A stretch of DNA of 6,097 nt from an uncultured Eubacteriales bacterium (GCA_934718145.1 CAKUZC010000065.1:1-6097); one strand, 5' to 3'. Positions 1 through 6,097 are shown, counted from the first letter of the stretch. The notes: generated by a model not told the origin, from the sequence alone. A program made the numbers and translations.

Positions 1-45
1 TTGCATGTGTTTTCCGGGGAAGCAATAGAGCTTTATAATTTATAA
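1..45 (+). CDS. rsfS: RsfS (ribosomal silencing factor) C-terminal end, cut by window start
   Basis: Frame 1 reads LHVFSGEAIELYNL and then stops at TAA 43-45. This matches the end of the RsfS/YbeB/Iojap family, whose members bind ribosomal protein uL14 and block subunit joining when nutrients run short; the family typically ends in a VHVF, then R-x-x-Y-x-L-E-x-L-W pattern. Only 14 codons are visible and the rest of the gene lies left of the window. The frame is odd: compared with the second copy at 111-215, a GAA codon has become TAA, so the last residues (EKLWK) are lost, and the usually conserved Arg is Ile. The lost codons are still readable at 46-57 before another TAA at 58-60. It may be the true, slightly shortened end of an intact upstream gene, or one more decayed fragment. 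The family call rests mainly on the better-preserved second copy. Confidence 0.6.
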   Translation: MHVFSGEAIELYNL

Positions 46-77
46 AAGCTCTGGAAATAAAATTAAGTTAAGTGATT

Positions 78-117
78 ATGAAAAAAGTTTTTTGGAAAAT
101 ACAGTTTTGAAAGATAT
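78..117 (+). pseudogene. Broken leuS 5' remnant
   Basis: This stretch begins ATG AAA AAA like leuS at 241 and stays alignable for about 40 bases. It carries an extra T in the T run at 88-93 (six T against five in leuS at 251-255), which shifts the frame, and the reading ends at TGA 108-110 after ten codons (MKKVFWKIQF). A second one-base insertion lies near 113. The purine-rich ribosome site in front of the real leuS is missing here because the spacer is 8 bases shorter. It is a non-functional relic of the duplication. Translation of the ten-codon peptide cannot be excluded but nothing argues for it. Confidence 0.75.
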
Positions 118-215
118 CCGATTCATGGATAGCACTGGATTATGAAAATGTAATAGTACATGTATTTTCCGGGGAAGCAAGAGAGCTATATAATTTAGAA
201 AAGCTCTGGAAATAA
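111..215 (+). pseudogene. Orphan RsfS C-terminal fragment (34 codons)
   Basis: The frame ending at TAA 213-215 encodes KISDSWIALDYENV followed by IVHVFSGEARELYNLEKLWK. This is an excellent match to the RsfS C-terminus: E. coli RsfS ends with DWIVVDLGDVIVHV and closes with YELEKLWS. The W-I, V-I-V-H-V, R-x-L-Y and L-E-K-L-W signatures are all present. The frame is closed upstream by TGA 108-110 and contains no ATG, GTG or TTG start, so it is an unexpressed 3' fragment unless the TGA is read through. It keeps the family consensus better than the copy at 1-45. It is in frame with the leuS remnant at 78, with the TGA between them. Its stop lies 25 bases before leuS, which implies an ancestral rsfS-leuS operon. 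Confidence 0.85.
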
Positions 216-278
216 AATTAAGCGAAGCAGGTAATGAATTATGAAAAAAATTTTTGAAAAATACAGTCCTGAAAATAT
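156..278 (+). repeat. Downstream copy of the rsfS-leuS junction duplication
   Basis: This is the partner of 1-117. It covers the RsfS C-terminal codons, the 25-base spacer with the leuS ribosome site, and the first 12 or so codons of intact leuS. In this copy the RsfS tail, the ribosome site and the leuS frame are all undamaged, so it represents the less changed version of the junction. Confidence 0.85.
229..232 (+). promoter_or_regulatory. Weak ribosome binding site of leuS
   Basis: AGGT sits 8 bases before ATG 241. It is modest compared with the sites of adhE and the 5411 gene. In the leuS frame, TGA at 235-237 closes the frame just upstream, so 241 is the first possible start. With the preceding RsfS stop only 25 bases away, leuS was probably translated as part of an rsfS-leuS message. 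There is no room for a T-box leader between the genes. Confidence 0.55.
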
Positions 279-2631
279 AGAAAAAAAGTGGCAAAAAAAA
301 TGGGAAGAAAAAGGAGCTTTTCACGCAAAAAACGAATATGATAAGCCTAAGTTTTATGCGCTCGTGGAGTTCCCTTATCCTTCGGGACAAGGTTTGCACG
401 TAGGCCATCCCAGAAGTTATACCGCGCTTGATATAGTCGCGCGAAAAAAGAGAATGCAAGGTTATAATGTCTTGTATCCAATGGGATGGGACGCTTTCGG
501 GCTTCCGACTGAAAATTACGCAATAAAGAACAAGATCCACCCGAGAATCGTAACAGAAAAAAATATATCGAGATTCAAAAGCCAGCTGCAAGCTTTGGGG
601 CTTTCTTTTGACTGGAGTCGAGAGATAGATACCACCAACCCTTCTTATTACAAGTGGACTCAGTGGATATTTTTGCAGATGTTTAAAAAAGGTTTGGCGT
701 ATAAGAGCGAAGCTACCGTGAACTGGTGCACGTCATGCAAATGCGTTTTAGCAAACGAAGAGGTCGTAAACGGAGTTTGCGAGCGATGCGGGAGCGAAGT
801 TGTACATAAAGTTAAATCCCAGTGGATGCTCAAAATTACGGAATATGCACAAAGGCTCATAGACGATTTGGAGCTTGTAGATTACCCCGAAAGAGTAAAA
901 GCTCAGCAAATTAATTGGATAGGACGTTCAACAGGTGCAGAAATTGATTTTCCGACCAGCGTAGGGAAAAATCTCAAAGTATACACCACTCGTCCTGATA
1001 CAATTTTCGGTGTTACATACATGGTTATTTCGCCTGAACATCCCATTATAGAAGAATTTAAAAATCAAATTAAAAACATAGCCGAAATTGAAAATTACAG
1101 ACAAGAAGCAAGCAAAAAATCCGATTTTCAAAGAACCGAACTCAATAAAGACAAAACCGGCGTAAAGATAGAGGGTATAACCGCTAAAAATCCTGTAAAC
1201 GGAAAAGAAATACCTATTTTCGTATCTGACTATGTTTTGATGAGCTACGCTCAAGGAGCAATAATGGCCGTTCCTGCGCACGATGAGAGAGATAAAGCTT
1301 TTGCAAATAAATATAATCTCCCGGTTTTAGAAGTAATCGACGAAAACGGAAAAGTGATTAATTCAGAGTTTTTAAACGGAAAAGATTCAAAAGAAGCCAA
1401 ATCAGAAATGATTTCTTATCTTGAAAAAGTCGGTATCGGAAAATCCAAAGTCAATTACAAACTCCGTGACTGGGTGTTTTCACGCCAGCGCTATTGGGGA
1501 GAACCAATTCCGATAATTCACTGCGAAAAATGCGGATATGTTCCCGTTCCTGAATCGGAATTGCCTCTTACTTTACCTGATATAGAAGATTTTGAATCTC
1601 TCGAGGGCGGCGAATCGCCTTTGGATAATATTTCTTCGTGGGTAAATACAACTTGTCCTCATTGCGGAGGAAAAGCCAAACGTGAAACCGATACAATGCC
1701 CCAGTGGGCGGGCTCTTCGTGGTATTTCCTTCGTTATCTTGACCCTCATAATGATAAAAATCTTGCTGATCCTGATGCAATTAAATATTGGATGCCTGTA
1801 GATTGGTACAATGGCGGAATGGAGCACACTACACTCCATTTGCTTTACAGTCGTTTCTGGTATAAATTTTTGTACGATATAGGAATCGCACCCGACCCTG
1901 AACCATATAAAAAACGAACCAGCCATGGAATGATTCTCGGAGAAAACAATGAAAAAATGAGCAAATCTAGAGGTAACGTTGTTAACCCTGATGATATCGT
2001 GAAAGAATTTGGCGCGGATACTTTGCGCGTCTACGAAATGTTTATCGGTGATTTTGAAAAACCGGCTCCATGGAATACCGCAGGAATCAAAGGTAGCCGC
2101 AGATTTATAGAAAGATACTGGGGTTTAAAAGAAATTCTTGATGATAGCAAAGGCTCGATAAGTTCCAAATTGGAGACTGCCTTTCATAAAACGATTAAAA
2201 AAGTCCAAGAAGATATCGACAGCCTTAAATTTAACACCGCTATAGCCGCTCTTATGGGACTCATAAACAACATATACGACGAAGGATTTATAACATCTGA
2301 ATATTTGAAAATTTTTACACTTCTTTTGAGCCCTTTTGCTCCTCATGTCGCGGAAGAAATGTGGTCGGAATGTGGGTTTGGAGAAGGCTTTGCATCACTT
2401 GCTCAGTGGCCTCGCTACGATGAAAAGAAATGTATTGAAAACGAAGTACCTGTAGTTCTTCAGGTTAACGGAAAAATGAGAGGAAAAGTGCTTGCTCCGC
2501 TTGGAGTTTCTCAAGAAGAGATTTTGGAATCTGCAAAAAAAGAAGAAAGCTTCAACAGAGCTATTGAAGGGAAAAATATCATAAAAGTGATCTATGTTCC
2601 CGGAAGAATACTAAATGTCGTAGCCAAATAA
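241..2631 (+). CDS. leuS: Leucyl-tRNA synthetase, class I
   Basis: This cytoplasmic enzyme activates leucine with ATP and charges tRNA-Leu, and it edits mischarged norvaline or isoleucine. The 796-residue product is complete. The nucleotide-binding fold has HVGH at 53-56 and KMSKS at 572-576. The inserted CP1 editing domain (about 225-415) shows the Thr-rich TTRPDT stretch at 249-254 and VPAHDERD at 344-351; Asp348 corresponds to the editing Asp345 of E. coli. Two Cys pairs, C163/C166 with C180/C183, form a zinc-ribbon-like module, and C428/C431 with C472/C475 form a second. [14 protein letters not shown] (411-424) and GSSWYFLRY (491-499) are typical catalytic-core signatures. The tRNA-binding anticodon and C-terminal domains follow, with [10 protein letters not shown] at 740-749. 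The leucine-specific insertion found before KMSKS in E. coli is absent, as in Bacillus-type enzymes, which explains the short length. Identification is secure. Confidence 0.98.
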   Translation: MKKIFEKYSPENIEKKWQKKWEEKGAFHAKNEYDKPKFYALVEFPYPSGQGLHVGHPRSYTALDIVARKKRMQGYNVLYPMGWDAFGLPTENYAIKNKIHPRIVTEKNISRFKSQLQALGLSFDWSREIDTTNPSYYKWTQWIFLQMFKKGLAYKSEATVNWCTSCKCVLANEEVVNGVCERCGSEVVHKVKSQWMLKITEYAQRLIDDLELVDYPERVKAQQINWIGRSTGAEIDFPTSVGKNLKVYTTRPDTIFGVTYMVISPEHPIIEEFKNQIKNIAEIENYRQEASKKSDFQRTELNKDKTGVKIEGITAKNPVNGKEIPIFVSDYVLMSYAQGAIMAVPAHDERDKAFANKYNLPVLEVIDENGKVINSEFLNGKDSKEAKSEMISYLEKVGIGKSKVNYKLRDWVFSRQRYWGEPIPIIHCEKCGYVPVPESELPLTLPDIEDFESLEGGESPLDNISSWVNTTCPHCGGKAKRETDTMPQWAGSSWYFLRYLDPHNDKNLADPDAIKYWMPVDWYNGGMEHTTLHLLYSRFWYKFLYDIGIAPDPEPYKKRTSHGMILGENNEKMSKSRGNVVNPDDIVKEFGADTLRVYEMFIGDFEKPAPWNTAGIKGSRRFIERYWGLKEILDDSKGSISSKLETAFHKTIKKVQEDIDSLKFNTAIAALMGLINNIYDEGFITSEYLKIFTLLLSPFAPHVAEEMWSECGFGEGFASLAQWPRYDEKKCIENEVPVVLQVNGKMRGKVLAPLGVSQEEILESAKKEESFNRAIEGKNIIKVIYVPGRILNVVAK

Positions 2632-2641
2632 ATAATAAAAC

Positions 2642-2669
2642 TTGCATTGTGTTGCATAAATTTTATAAA
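2642..2669 (+). promoter_or_regulatory. Possible adhE promoter
   Basis: TTGCAT (2642-2647) and TATAAA (2664-2669) are separated by 16 bases and lie 24 bases before the adhE start. No terminator hairpin separates leuS and adhE, so readthrough from leuS is also possible. In an AT-rich intergenic region such matches arise readily by chance, so this is a plausible rather than proven promoter. Confidence 0.4.
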
Positions 2670-2673
2670 ACAC
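2649..2673 (+). promoter_or_regulatory. 25-bp imperfect dyad over the putative adhE -10 region
   Basis: GTGTT (2649-2653) pairs with AACAC (2669-2673), and ATAAA (2656-2660) pairs with TTTAT (2662-2666) around a central T at 2661. Ten of twelve arm positions are complementary. The dyad covers the possible -10 element, where a repressor would act. adhE genes in Firmicutes are often controlled by the redox sensor Rex, but the usual 18-bp Rex site (TTGTGA-like arms) does not fit here, so any regulator is unknown. There is no following T run, so it is not a terminator. Confidence 0.35.
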
Positions 2674-2681
2674 TCAATATC

Positions 2682-2686
2682 GGAGG
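2682..2686 (+). promoter_or_regulatory. Strong ribosome binding site of adhE
   Basis: GGAGG, in the context CGGAGGAA, lies 6 bases before ATG 2693. This is near-ideal spacing and fixes the adhE start. Confidence 0.9.
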
Positions 2687-2692
2687 AATTTA

Positions 2693-5272
2693 ATGGAAAG
2701 TATTAGCACAGATAAAATGATTGATGAATTGGTTCTTAAAGCGAGAAATGCTTTAACACAGTACATGAAAATGAGCCAGGCGGATATTGATAAAATAGTT
2801 GAAGCCATGGCGCTTGCAGCTGTTGAAAATCACGTTTTGTTCTCTGAAAAAGCTGCCTCGGAAACCGGACGCGGAATAGTTGAAGATAAAATAATAAAAA
2901 ATATGTTCGCGTCTGAATATATTTACAATTCAATAAAAAATAAAAAAACCGTTGGAATAATAGATAAAAACGATGAGGAAAATTACGTAAAGATTGCAGA
3001 ACCTCTCGGTGTGGTTGCGGGAGTAACTCCTGTTACCAATCCTACTTCTACGGTTGTGTTTAAATCGCTTATATGTGCAAAAACAAGGAATCCGATAATA
3101 TTTGGTTTTCATCCCGGAGCTCAAAAATGCTGCACATTCGCGGCGGAAATTCTAAGAGACGCTGCAATAAAAGCAGGGGCTCCTGAAAACTGCATCCAAT
3201 GGATAGAACATCCGTCAATCGAGGCTACCTCTGCGCTCATGAATCACTCCGGCGTGGATATCGTGCTTGCAACCGGTGGCTCGGGAATGGTTAAATCCGC
3301 TTACTCCACCGGTAAACCCGCTTTGGGAGTAGGTCCTGGAAATGTGCCGTGCTATATTGAAAAAAGTGCGAATTTGGAAAGGGCTTGCAATGATTTGATT
3401 CTTTCCAAGACTTTCGATAACGGAATGATTTGCGCTTCTGAGCAATCTGTGGTCGTAGATGAGGATATATCTTCCGAATTTGAAAACATAATGATTAAAA
3501 ACGGTTGTGCATTTTTAAGTGAAGAAGATACCGAAAAGCTTACAGCATACATGATAAATCCTGAAAAAGGAACGTTAAACGGAGCTGTTGCTGGAAAAAG
3601 CGCATCCAAAATAGCTGAATCTGCAGGAATAAATGTTCCGGAAAGCACTAAAATTCTTATAGTTAAACTTGATGGTGTCGGAAAAGATTACCCATTGTCC
3701 GTAGAAAAATTGTCTCCCGTACTTTCATACTACACTGTTAAAAATTCTTCTGAAGGCTTTGAAAGATGTAAAGAAGTTTTGAAATATAACGGCGAAGGTC
3801 ACACTGCGGTAATTCATTCGCAAAATGAGCAAATAATTGAAAAATTCGGAGAAATGATGGATGCCGGAAGAATAATAGTAAATTCTCCGTCCTCACAAGG
3901 TGCAATCGGAGACATATATAACTGTGCAACTCCGTCTCTCACTCTCGGATGCGGTTCAAAAGGTAAAAATTCCACAACCGATAATGTTTCTGTTAATAAT
4001 CTTCTAAATATAAAAAGAGTATTCAAAAGAAGGGTTAATATGCAGTGGTTCAAAGTTCCGTCAAAAATATATTTTGAAAAAGGCTCGATTTCGTACCTCG
4101 AAGATATGCCGAACATCAATCGTGTATTTATAGTTACCGACGAAACAATGGTAAAGCTCGGGAATGTTCAAAAAGTTATGTATCATTTGAACAAGAGAAA
4201 TAATAATTGCCAAGTCGAAGTATTTTCGAGCGTAAGCCCAGACCCCGATGTCGAAACTGTCTGGAAAGGGCTTGAAGTTATGAAGAGGTTTTCGCCTGAT
4301 GCGATAATCGCCTTAGGAGGAGGCTCACCTATAGACGCTGCAAAAGCCATGTGGATGTTTTATGAATATCCAGAACTTAGTTTTGATGGCTTAAAACTCA
4401 AATTTATGGATATAAGAAAACGTGCTTTCAAATATCCACACTCTCATAAAATTCCTTTGATTGCAGTTCCAACCACTTCGGGAACGGGCTCGGAAGTAAC
4501 ATCATTTGCGGTAATTACGGATAAGAAAGAAAATATAAAGTATCCTCTCGCTGATTATTTCCTTACTCCAAGTGTTGCCATAATCGACCCTGATTTTGTA
4601 GCATCTCTTCCAAAATCTCCTACAGCTGACACCGGCATGGATGTGCTGACTCACGCCATTGAAGCATATGTTTCCACTATGGCAAGCGATTACACAGATG
4701 CCCTTGCCGAAAAATCCATAAAATTGGTCTTTAAATATCTAAAAAAAGCTTATGAAAACGGAAGCAACGACCCAGAGGCTCGTGAAAAAATGCACAATGC
4801 TTCATGCATCGCCGGAATGGCGTTCACAAATGCATTTTTGGGACTTAATCATTCTATGGCTCATAAACTCGGCGGTGAATTCCACGTTCCTCATGGAAGA
4901 GCCAATGCGATTTTGCTGCCATATGTGATAAAATATAACGCATCTCTTCCATCTAAATTTGCTGCATTCCCCAAATATGAAAGCTACAAAGCAGATAAGA
5001 GATATGCCGAAATTGCAGAAATGGTAGGCGTTACAGGAGCAGACACGGCTCAGAGCGTTGATAATCTGGTACAATCGATTAAAAAGATGAACGAATCACT
5101 CAACATACCGCTAAGCCTCAAGGAATATGGTATTCCTGAGGAAGAATTTTTAAGTAAAGTCGACATGCTTTCCAAGCTTGCTCACGAAGACCAGTGCACT
5201 GGCACGAATCCGAGGTATCCTCTCATAAACGAGATAAAAGAAATTTATTTGAATTGTTATTACGGAAAGTAA
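2693..5272 (+). CDS. adhE: Bifunctional aldehyde-alcohol dehydrogenase AdhE
   Basis: AdhE reduces acetyl-CoA to acetaldehyde and then to ethanol, using two NADH, and is the main redox sink in many mixed-acid or ethanol fermenters. The 859-residue protein has the full two-domain layout. Residues 1 to about 430 form the CoA-acylating aldehyde dehydrogenase, with TNPTST at 115-120, GVGPGN at 212-217 and catalytic Cys247 in FDNGMICASEQ (E. coli Cys246). A short linker (about 430-450) leads to the iron-dependent alcohol dehydrogenase, with the GGGSPIDAAK nucleotide-binding loop at 542-551 and TTSGTGSEV at 594-602. The metal ligands are Asp650, His654, His720 and His734, each three below the E. coli numbering. 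It ends just after NPRYPLI (839-845) and YYG, without the charged tail of E. coli AdhE. Family members assemble into helical spirosomes. A strong Shine-Dalgarno supports the start, and a terminator follows the stop by 8 bases. Confidence 0.98.
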   Translation: MESISTDKMIDELVLKARNALTQYMKMSQADIDKIVEAMALAAVENHVLFSEKAASETGRGIVEDKIIKNMFASEYIYNSIKNKKTVGIIDKNDEENYVKIAEPLGVVAGVTPVTNPTSTVVFKSLICAKTRNPIIFGFHPGAQKCCTFAAEILRDAAIKAGAPENCIQWIEHPSIEATSALMNHSGVDIVLATGGSGMVKSAYSTGKPALGVGPGNVPCYIEKSANLERACNDLILSKTFDNGMICASEQSVVVDEDISSEFENIMIKNGCAFLSEEDTEKLTAYMINPEKGTLNGAVAGKSASKIAESAGINVPESTKILIVKLDGVGKDYPLSVEKLSPVLSYYTVKNSSEGFERCKEVLKYNGEGHTAVIHSQNEQIIEKFGEMMDAGRIIVNSPSSQGAIGDIYNCATPSLTLGCGSKGKNSTTDNVSVNNLLNIKRVFKRRVNMQWFKVPSKIYFEKGSISYLEDMPNINRVFIVTDETMVKLGNVQKVMYHLNKRNNNCQVEVFSSVSPDPDVETVWKGLEVMKRFSPDAIIALGGGSPIDAAKAMWMFYEYPELSFDGLKLKFMDIRKRAFKYPHSHKIPLIAVPTTSGTGSEVTSFAVITDKKENIKYPLADYFLTPSVAIIDPDFVASLPKSPTADTGMDVLTHAIEAYVSTMASDYTDALAEKSIKLVFKYLKKAYENGSNDPEAREKMHNASCIAGMAFTNAFLGLNHSMAHKLGGEFHVPHGRANAILLPYVIKYNASLPSKFAAFPKYESYKADKRYAEIAEMVGVTGADTAQSVDNLVQSIKKMNESLNIPLSLKEYGIPEEEFLSKVDMLSKLAHEDQCTGTNPRYPLINEIKEIYLNCYYGK
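4028..4042 (+). promoter_or_regulatory. Possible internal translation start at the alcohol dehydrogenase domain
   Basis: AGAAGGG (4028-4034) is followed after 5 bases by an in-frame ATG at 4040 (Met450 of AdhE), exactly where the alcohol dehydrogenase domain begins (MQWFKVPSKIYF). Initiation here would give a 410-residue free alcohol dehydrogenase. The Met itself matches E. coli AdhE (NMLWHKLP), so it may be kept for structure, and the purine run may simply encode the KRR residues of the linker. Confidence 0.25.
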
Positions 5273-5280
5273 TCTTAAGC

Positions 5281-5314
5281 AAAAGTCATCGAATTTTTTC
5301 GGTGGCTTTTTTTT
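5281..5314 (+). terminator. Intrinsic terminator after adhE
   Basis: AAAGTCATCGAA (5282-5293) pairs along all 12 positions, including two G-T wobbles, with TTCGGTGGCTTT (5298-5309) around a TTTT loop, and A5281 can extend the stem with T5310. A run of eight T (5307-5314) follows the G/C-containing part. It starts 8 bases after the adhE stop and separates adhE from the next unit. Confidence 0.93.
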
Positions 5315-5348
5315 CAAAAATAAGTATTTGATGCTTGTTAAAATATAA

Positions 5349-5377
5349 TTGATTTTTGACAAAAAATAAGATATAAT
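5349..5377 (+). promoter_or_regulatory. Sigma-70-type promoter for the 5411 gene
   Basis: TTGATT (5349-5354) and a perfect TATAAT (5372-5377) are separated by 17 bases. This gives a transcript start near 5384, about 25 bases before the GTG start. A TTGACA at 5356-5361 is a better -35 hexamer by sequence but lies only 10 bases from this -10, too close to work with it. Another TATAAT at 5344-5349 has no well-placed -35. Confidence 0.65.
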
Positions 5378-5396
5378 GAGCTTATGTTTAAGACGT

Positions 5397-5403
5397 AAAG
5401 GAG
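5397..5403 (+). promoter_or_regulatory. Ribosome binding site that decides a GTG start
   Basis: AAAGGAG is followed by three nearby candidate starts. ATG 5406 hits a stop after two codons. GTG 5411 lies 7 bases away and is in frame with the long reading frame. ATG 5417 is in the same frame but 13 bases away, too far for a good fit. GTG 5411 is therefore preferred. Confidence 0.8.
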
Positions 5404-5410
5404 TTATGTT

Positions 5411-6097
5411 GTGAGTATGAAAATAGCAAAGAAAATTTTAGCAACAAATTTGGCATTAATGAGTGCTTTTGCAGTAAGTGCCGCTGAACCGGTAGAGATT
5501 GAAAAACCGACTGATTCTCCCATAATCACAAAGAATGAAAAATCAACTGGAAAAAGAATAGTAAAAGGCATCGCAATAGGGGTAGCAGGCACCTTAGTGG
5601 TAGCTGCAGGAGTTGTAGCTGGTCTTTTTGTTAAAGATATTTCTGAAACACATAAAATGGATGAAAATGGGACATTCTTAGATGTTTCGAGCAAAATTTT
5701 TGAATGGTATTCAGATCCAATGATTAAAAGTTATATTGAAAAAAATAAAGATACGGAGTTAGGAAAAGCTCTTATATACTTGTTTGATATTTTGGATGGA
5801 AAAGAATCAATAAATAACAGGCGTATAATAAGAAATTTTAAGTGTGTATGCCGTTATATGGGGATTTCGGGAAATAAATCCGGATGTGATGAACTAAGAC
5901 GTTTTTTGAATGAAAGTCTTAATAATGGAGTTGTACGTCTTTCTTTAGAATGTTTAACGCCTGATAGTATGTTAGCAGAGTGTTCACATTTACCTCGGAA
6001 TGAAAATATAAAAAAATATAGTGTTCATGTAGGTAAATTTGCTAACTTTTCAAAATATAATAAAGGATTTATGAGAGTTGAGGTTACAGGTAGTAAT
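5411..6097 (+). CDS. Secreted or membrane-anchored protein, possible USP-like domain, cut by window end
   Basis: The gene is open at the window end; 229 codons are visible. Residues 1-25 are a clear signal peptide (KIAKK, a hydrophobic core, and a VSA-A cleavage site near 24-25). A short charged stretch (26-50) leads to a second hydrophobic segment at about 51-74, rich in Gly and Ala with two GxxxG patterns (53-57, 67-71). The rest (75-229) is soluble, with Cys at 145, 147, 159, 181 and 191. I do not recognise it firmly. By eye its order of motifs recalls ubiquitin-specific proteases (peptidase C19): NGTFLDVSSKIF (86-97) like the Cys box, LGKALIYLFDIL (117-128), CDELRRFLNESL (159-170) like DAxEFLxxLLxxL, and HLPRN plus YSVHVGKF (203-210) like LPxxLxIHLKRF. 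Phe89 sits where the catalytic Cys would be, so it may be inactive. It has its own promoter after the adhE terminator and seems unrelated to ethanol metabolism. The coding call is firm; the family call is tentative. Confidence 0.85.
   Translation, partial: MSMKIAKKILATNLALMSAFAVSAAEPVEIEKPTDSPIITKNEKSTGKRIVKGIAIGVAGTLVVAAGVVAGLFVKDISETHKMDENGTFLDVSSKIFEWYSDPMIKSYIEKNKDTELGKALIYLFDILDGKESINNRRIIRNFKCVCRYMGISGNKSGCDELRRFLNESLNNGVVRLSLECLTPDSMLAECSHLPRNENIKKYSVHVGKFANFSKYNKGFMRVEVTGSN

Larger units (their letters stand above)
1..117 (+). repeat. Upstream copy of a tandem duplication of the rsfS-leuS junction
   Basis: Bases 1-67 align with 156-222 without gaps, with 6 mismatches (61 of 67 identical). 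The copies then differ by an 8-base gap in the spacer before ATG (68-77 against 223-240) and align again from ATG 78 to about 117 against 241-278. The unit is therefore about 155-163 bp, with the join near 110-120. The layout (end of rsfS, start of leuS, end of rsfS, full leuS) is what a simple tandem duplication across the gene boundary would leave. The left part of this copy lies outside the window. Confidence 0.85.

Noticed and set aside
27..52. Hairpin AGAGCTTT/AAAGCTCT as a terminator or regulatory stem
   Set aside because: It lies within RsfS codons, has no following T run, and the stem shrinks to 6 bp in the second copy (182-207). Coding sequence explains it.
78..215. One reading frame MKKVFWKIQF-(TGA)-KISDSW... 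if TGA were read as an amino acid
   Set aside because: The other genes use TGG for Trp and contain no internal TGA, so the standard code applies. The join is better explained by duplication.
1..240. T-box leader for leuS
   Set aside because: No AGGGTGGNACCGCG-like element is present, and the region is accounted for by rsfS and leuS relics.
76..591. Long minus-strand reading frame of 171 codons over the leuS start, and other minus-strand frames across leuS and adhE
   Set aside because: They lie opposite strongly identified genes, have low-complexity Phe- and Leu-rich products, and show no recognisable family. They are shadows of the real genes.
2648..2665. Rex operator upstream of adhE
   Set aside because: TTGTG is present, but the matching CACAA arm at the 18-bp spacing is not.
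5356..5377. TTGACA paired with TATAAT as the promoter
   Set aside because: The spacer is only 10 bases. TTGATT at 5349-5354 gives the correct 17-base spacing to the same -10.
5417..5419. ATG 5417 as the start of the last gene
   Set aside because: It lies 13 bases from the Shine-Dalgarno, while GTG 5411 in the same frame lies 7 bases away. The change is only two residues.
1..6097. CRISPR arrays, tRNA or rRNA genes, insertion sequences
   Set aside because: No spaced direct repeats, no tRNA- or rRNA-like stretches, and no transposase or terminal inverted repeats were seen.

Overview
The window suggests a low-GC, fermentative anaerobe, most likely a clostridial Firmicute. The DNA is AT-rich, the translation signals are strong AGGAGG-like sites, the LeuS is the compact Firmicute-like form, and there is a bifunctional AdhE. 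Genus cannot be fixed from the sequence. All recognised genes lie on the plus strand. The genetic code looks standard: genes use TGG for Trp, and the complete genes end in TAA.

Bases 1-240 hold a small decayed tandem duplication of the rsfS-leuS junction. The left edge carries the last codons of a ribosomal silencing factor (RsfS) reading frame that stops early (43-45). A broken copy of the leuS start follows (ATG at 78, frameshifted, stop at 108-110). Next is a second RsfS 3' end (111-215) with no start of its own, and then the intact leuS. The two copies are about 91% identical over the first 67 aligned bases.

Bases 241-2631 are leuS (leucyl-tRNA synthetase, 796 aa), complete with HVGH and KMSKS motifs. 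A 61-bp gap with a likely promoter and a 25-bp dyad leads to adhE (2693-5272, 859 aa), a CoA-acylating aldehyde dehydrogenase fused to an iron alcohol dehydrogenase. It turns acetyl-CoA into ethanol while reoxidising NADH. A strong intrinsic terminator follows at 5281-5314.

Bases 5349-6097 are a separate transcription unit: promoter, Shine-Dalgarno, GTG start at 5411, and an open reading frame cut by the window end (229 codons visible). The product has a signal peptide, a glycine-rich transmembrane segment, and a domain that I tentatively relate to the ubiquitin-specific protease (USP, peptidase C19) fold, with Phe where the catalytic Cys would be. This is the least ordinary gene in the window. 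The first two genes are core translation and core fermentation; the third looks accessory.
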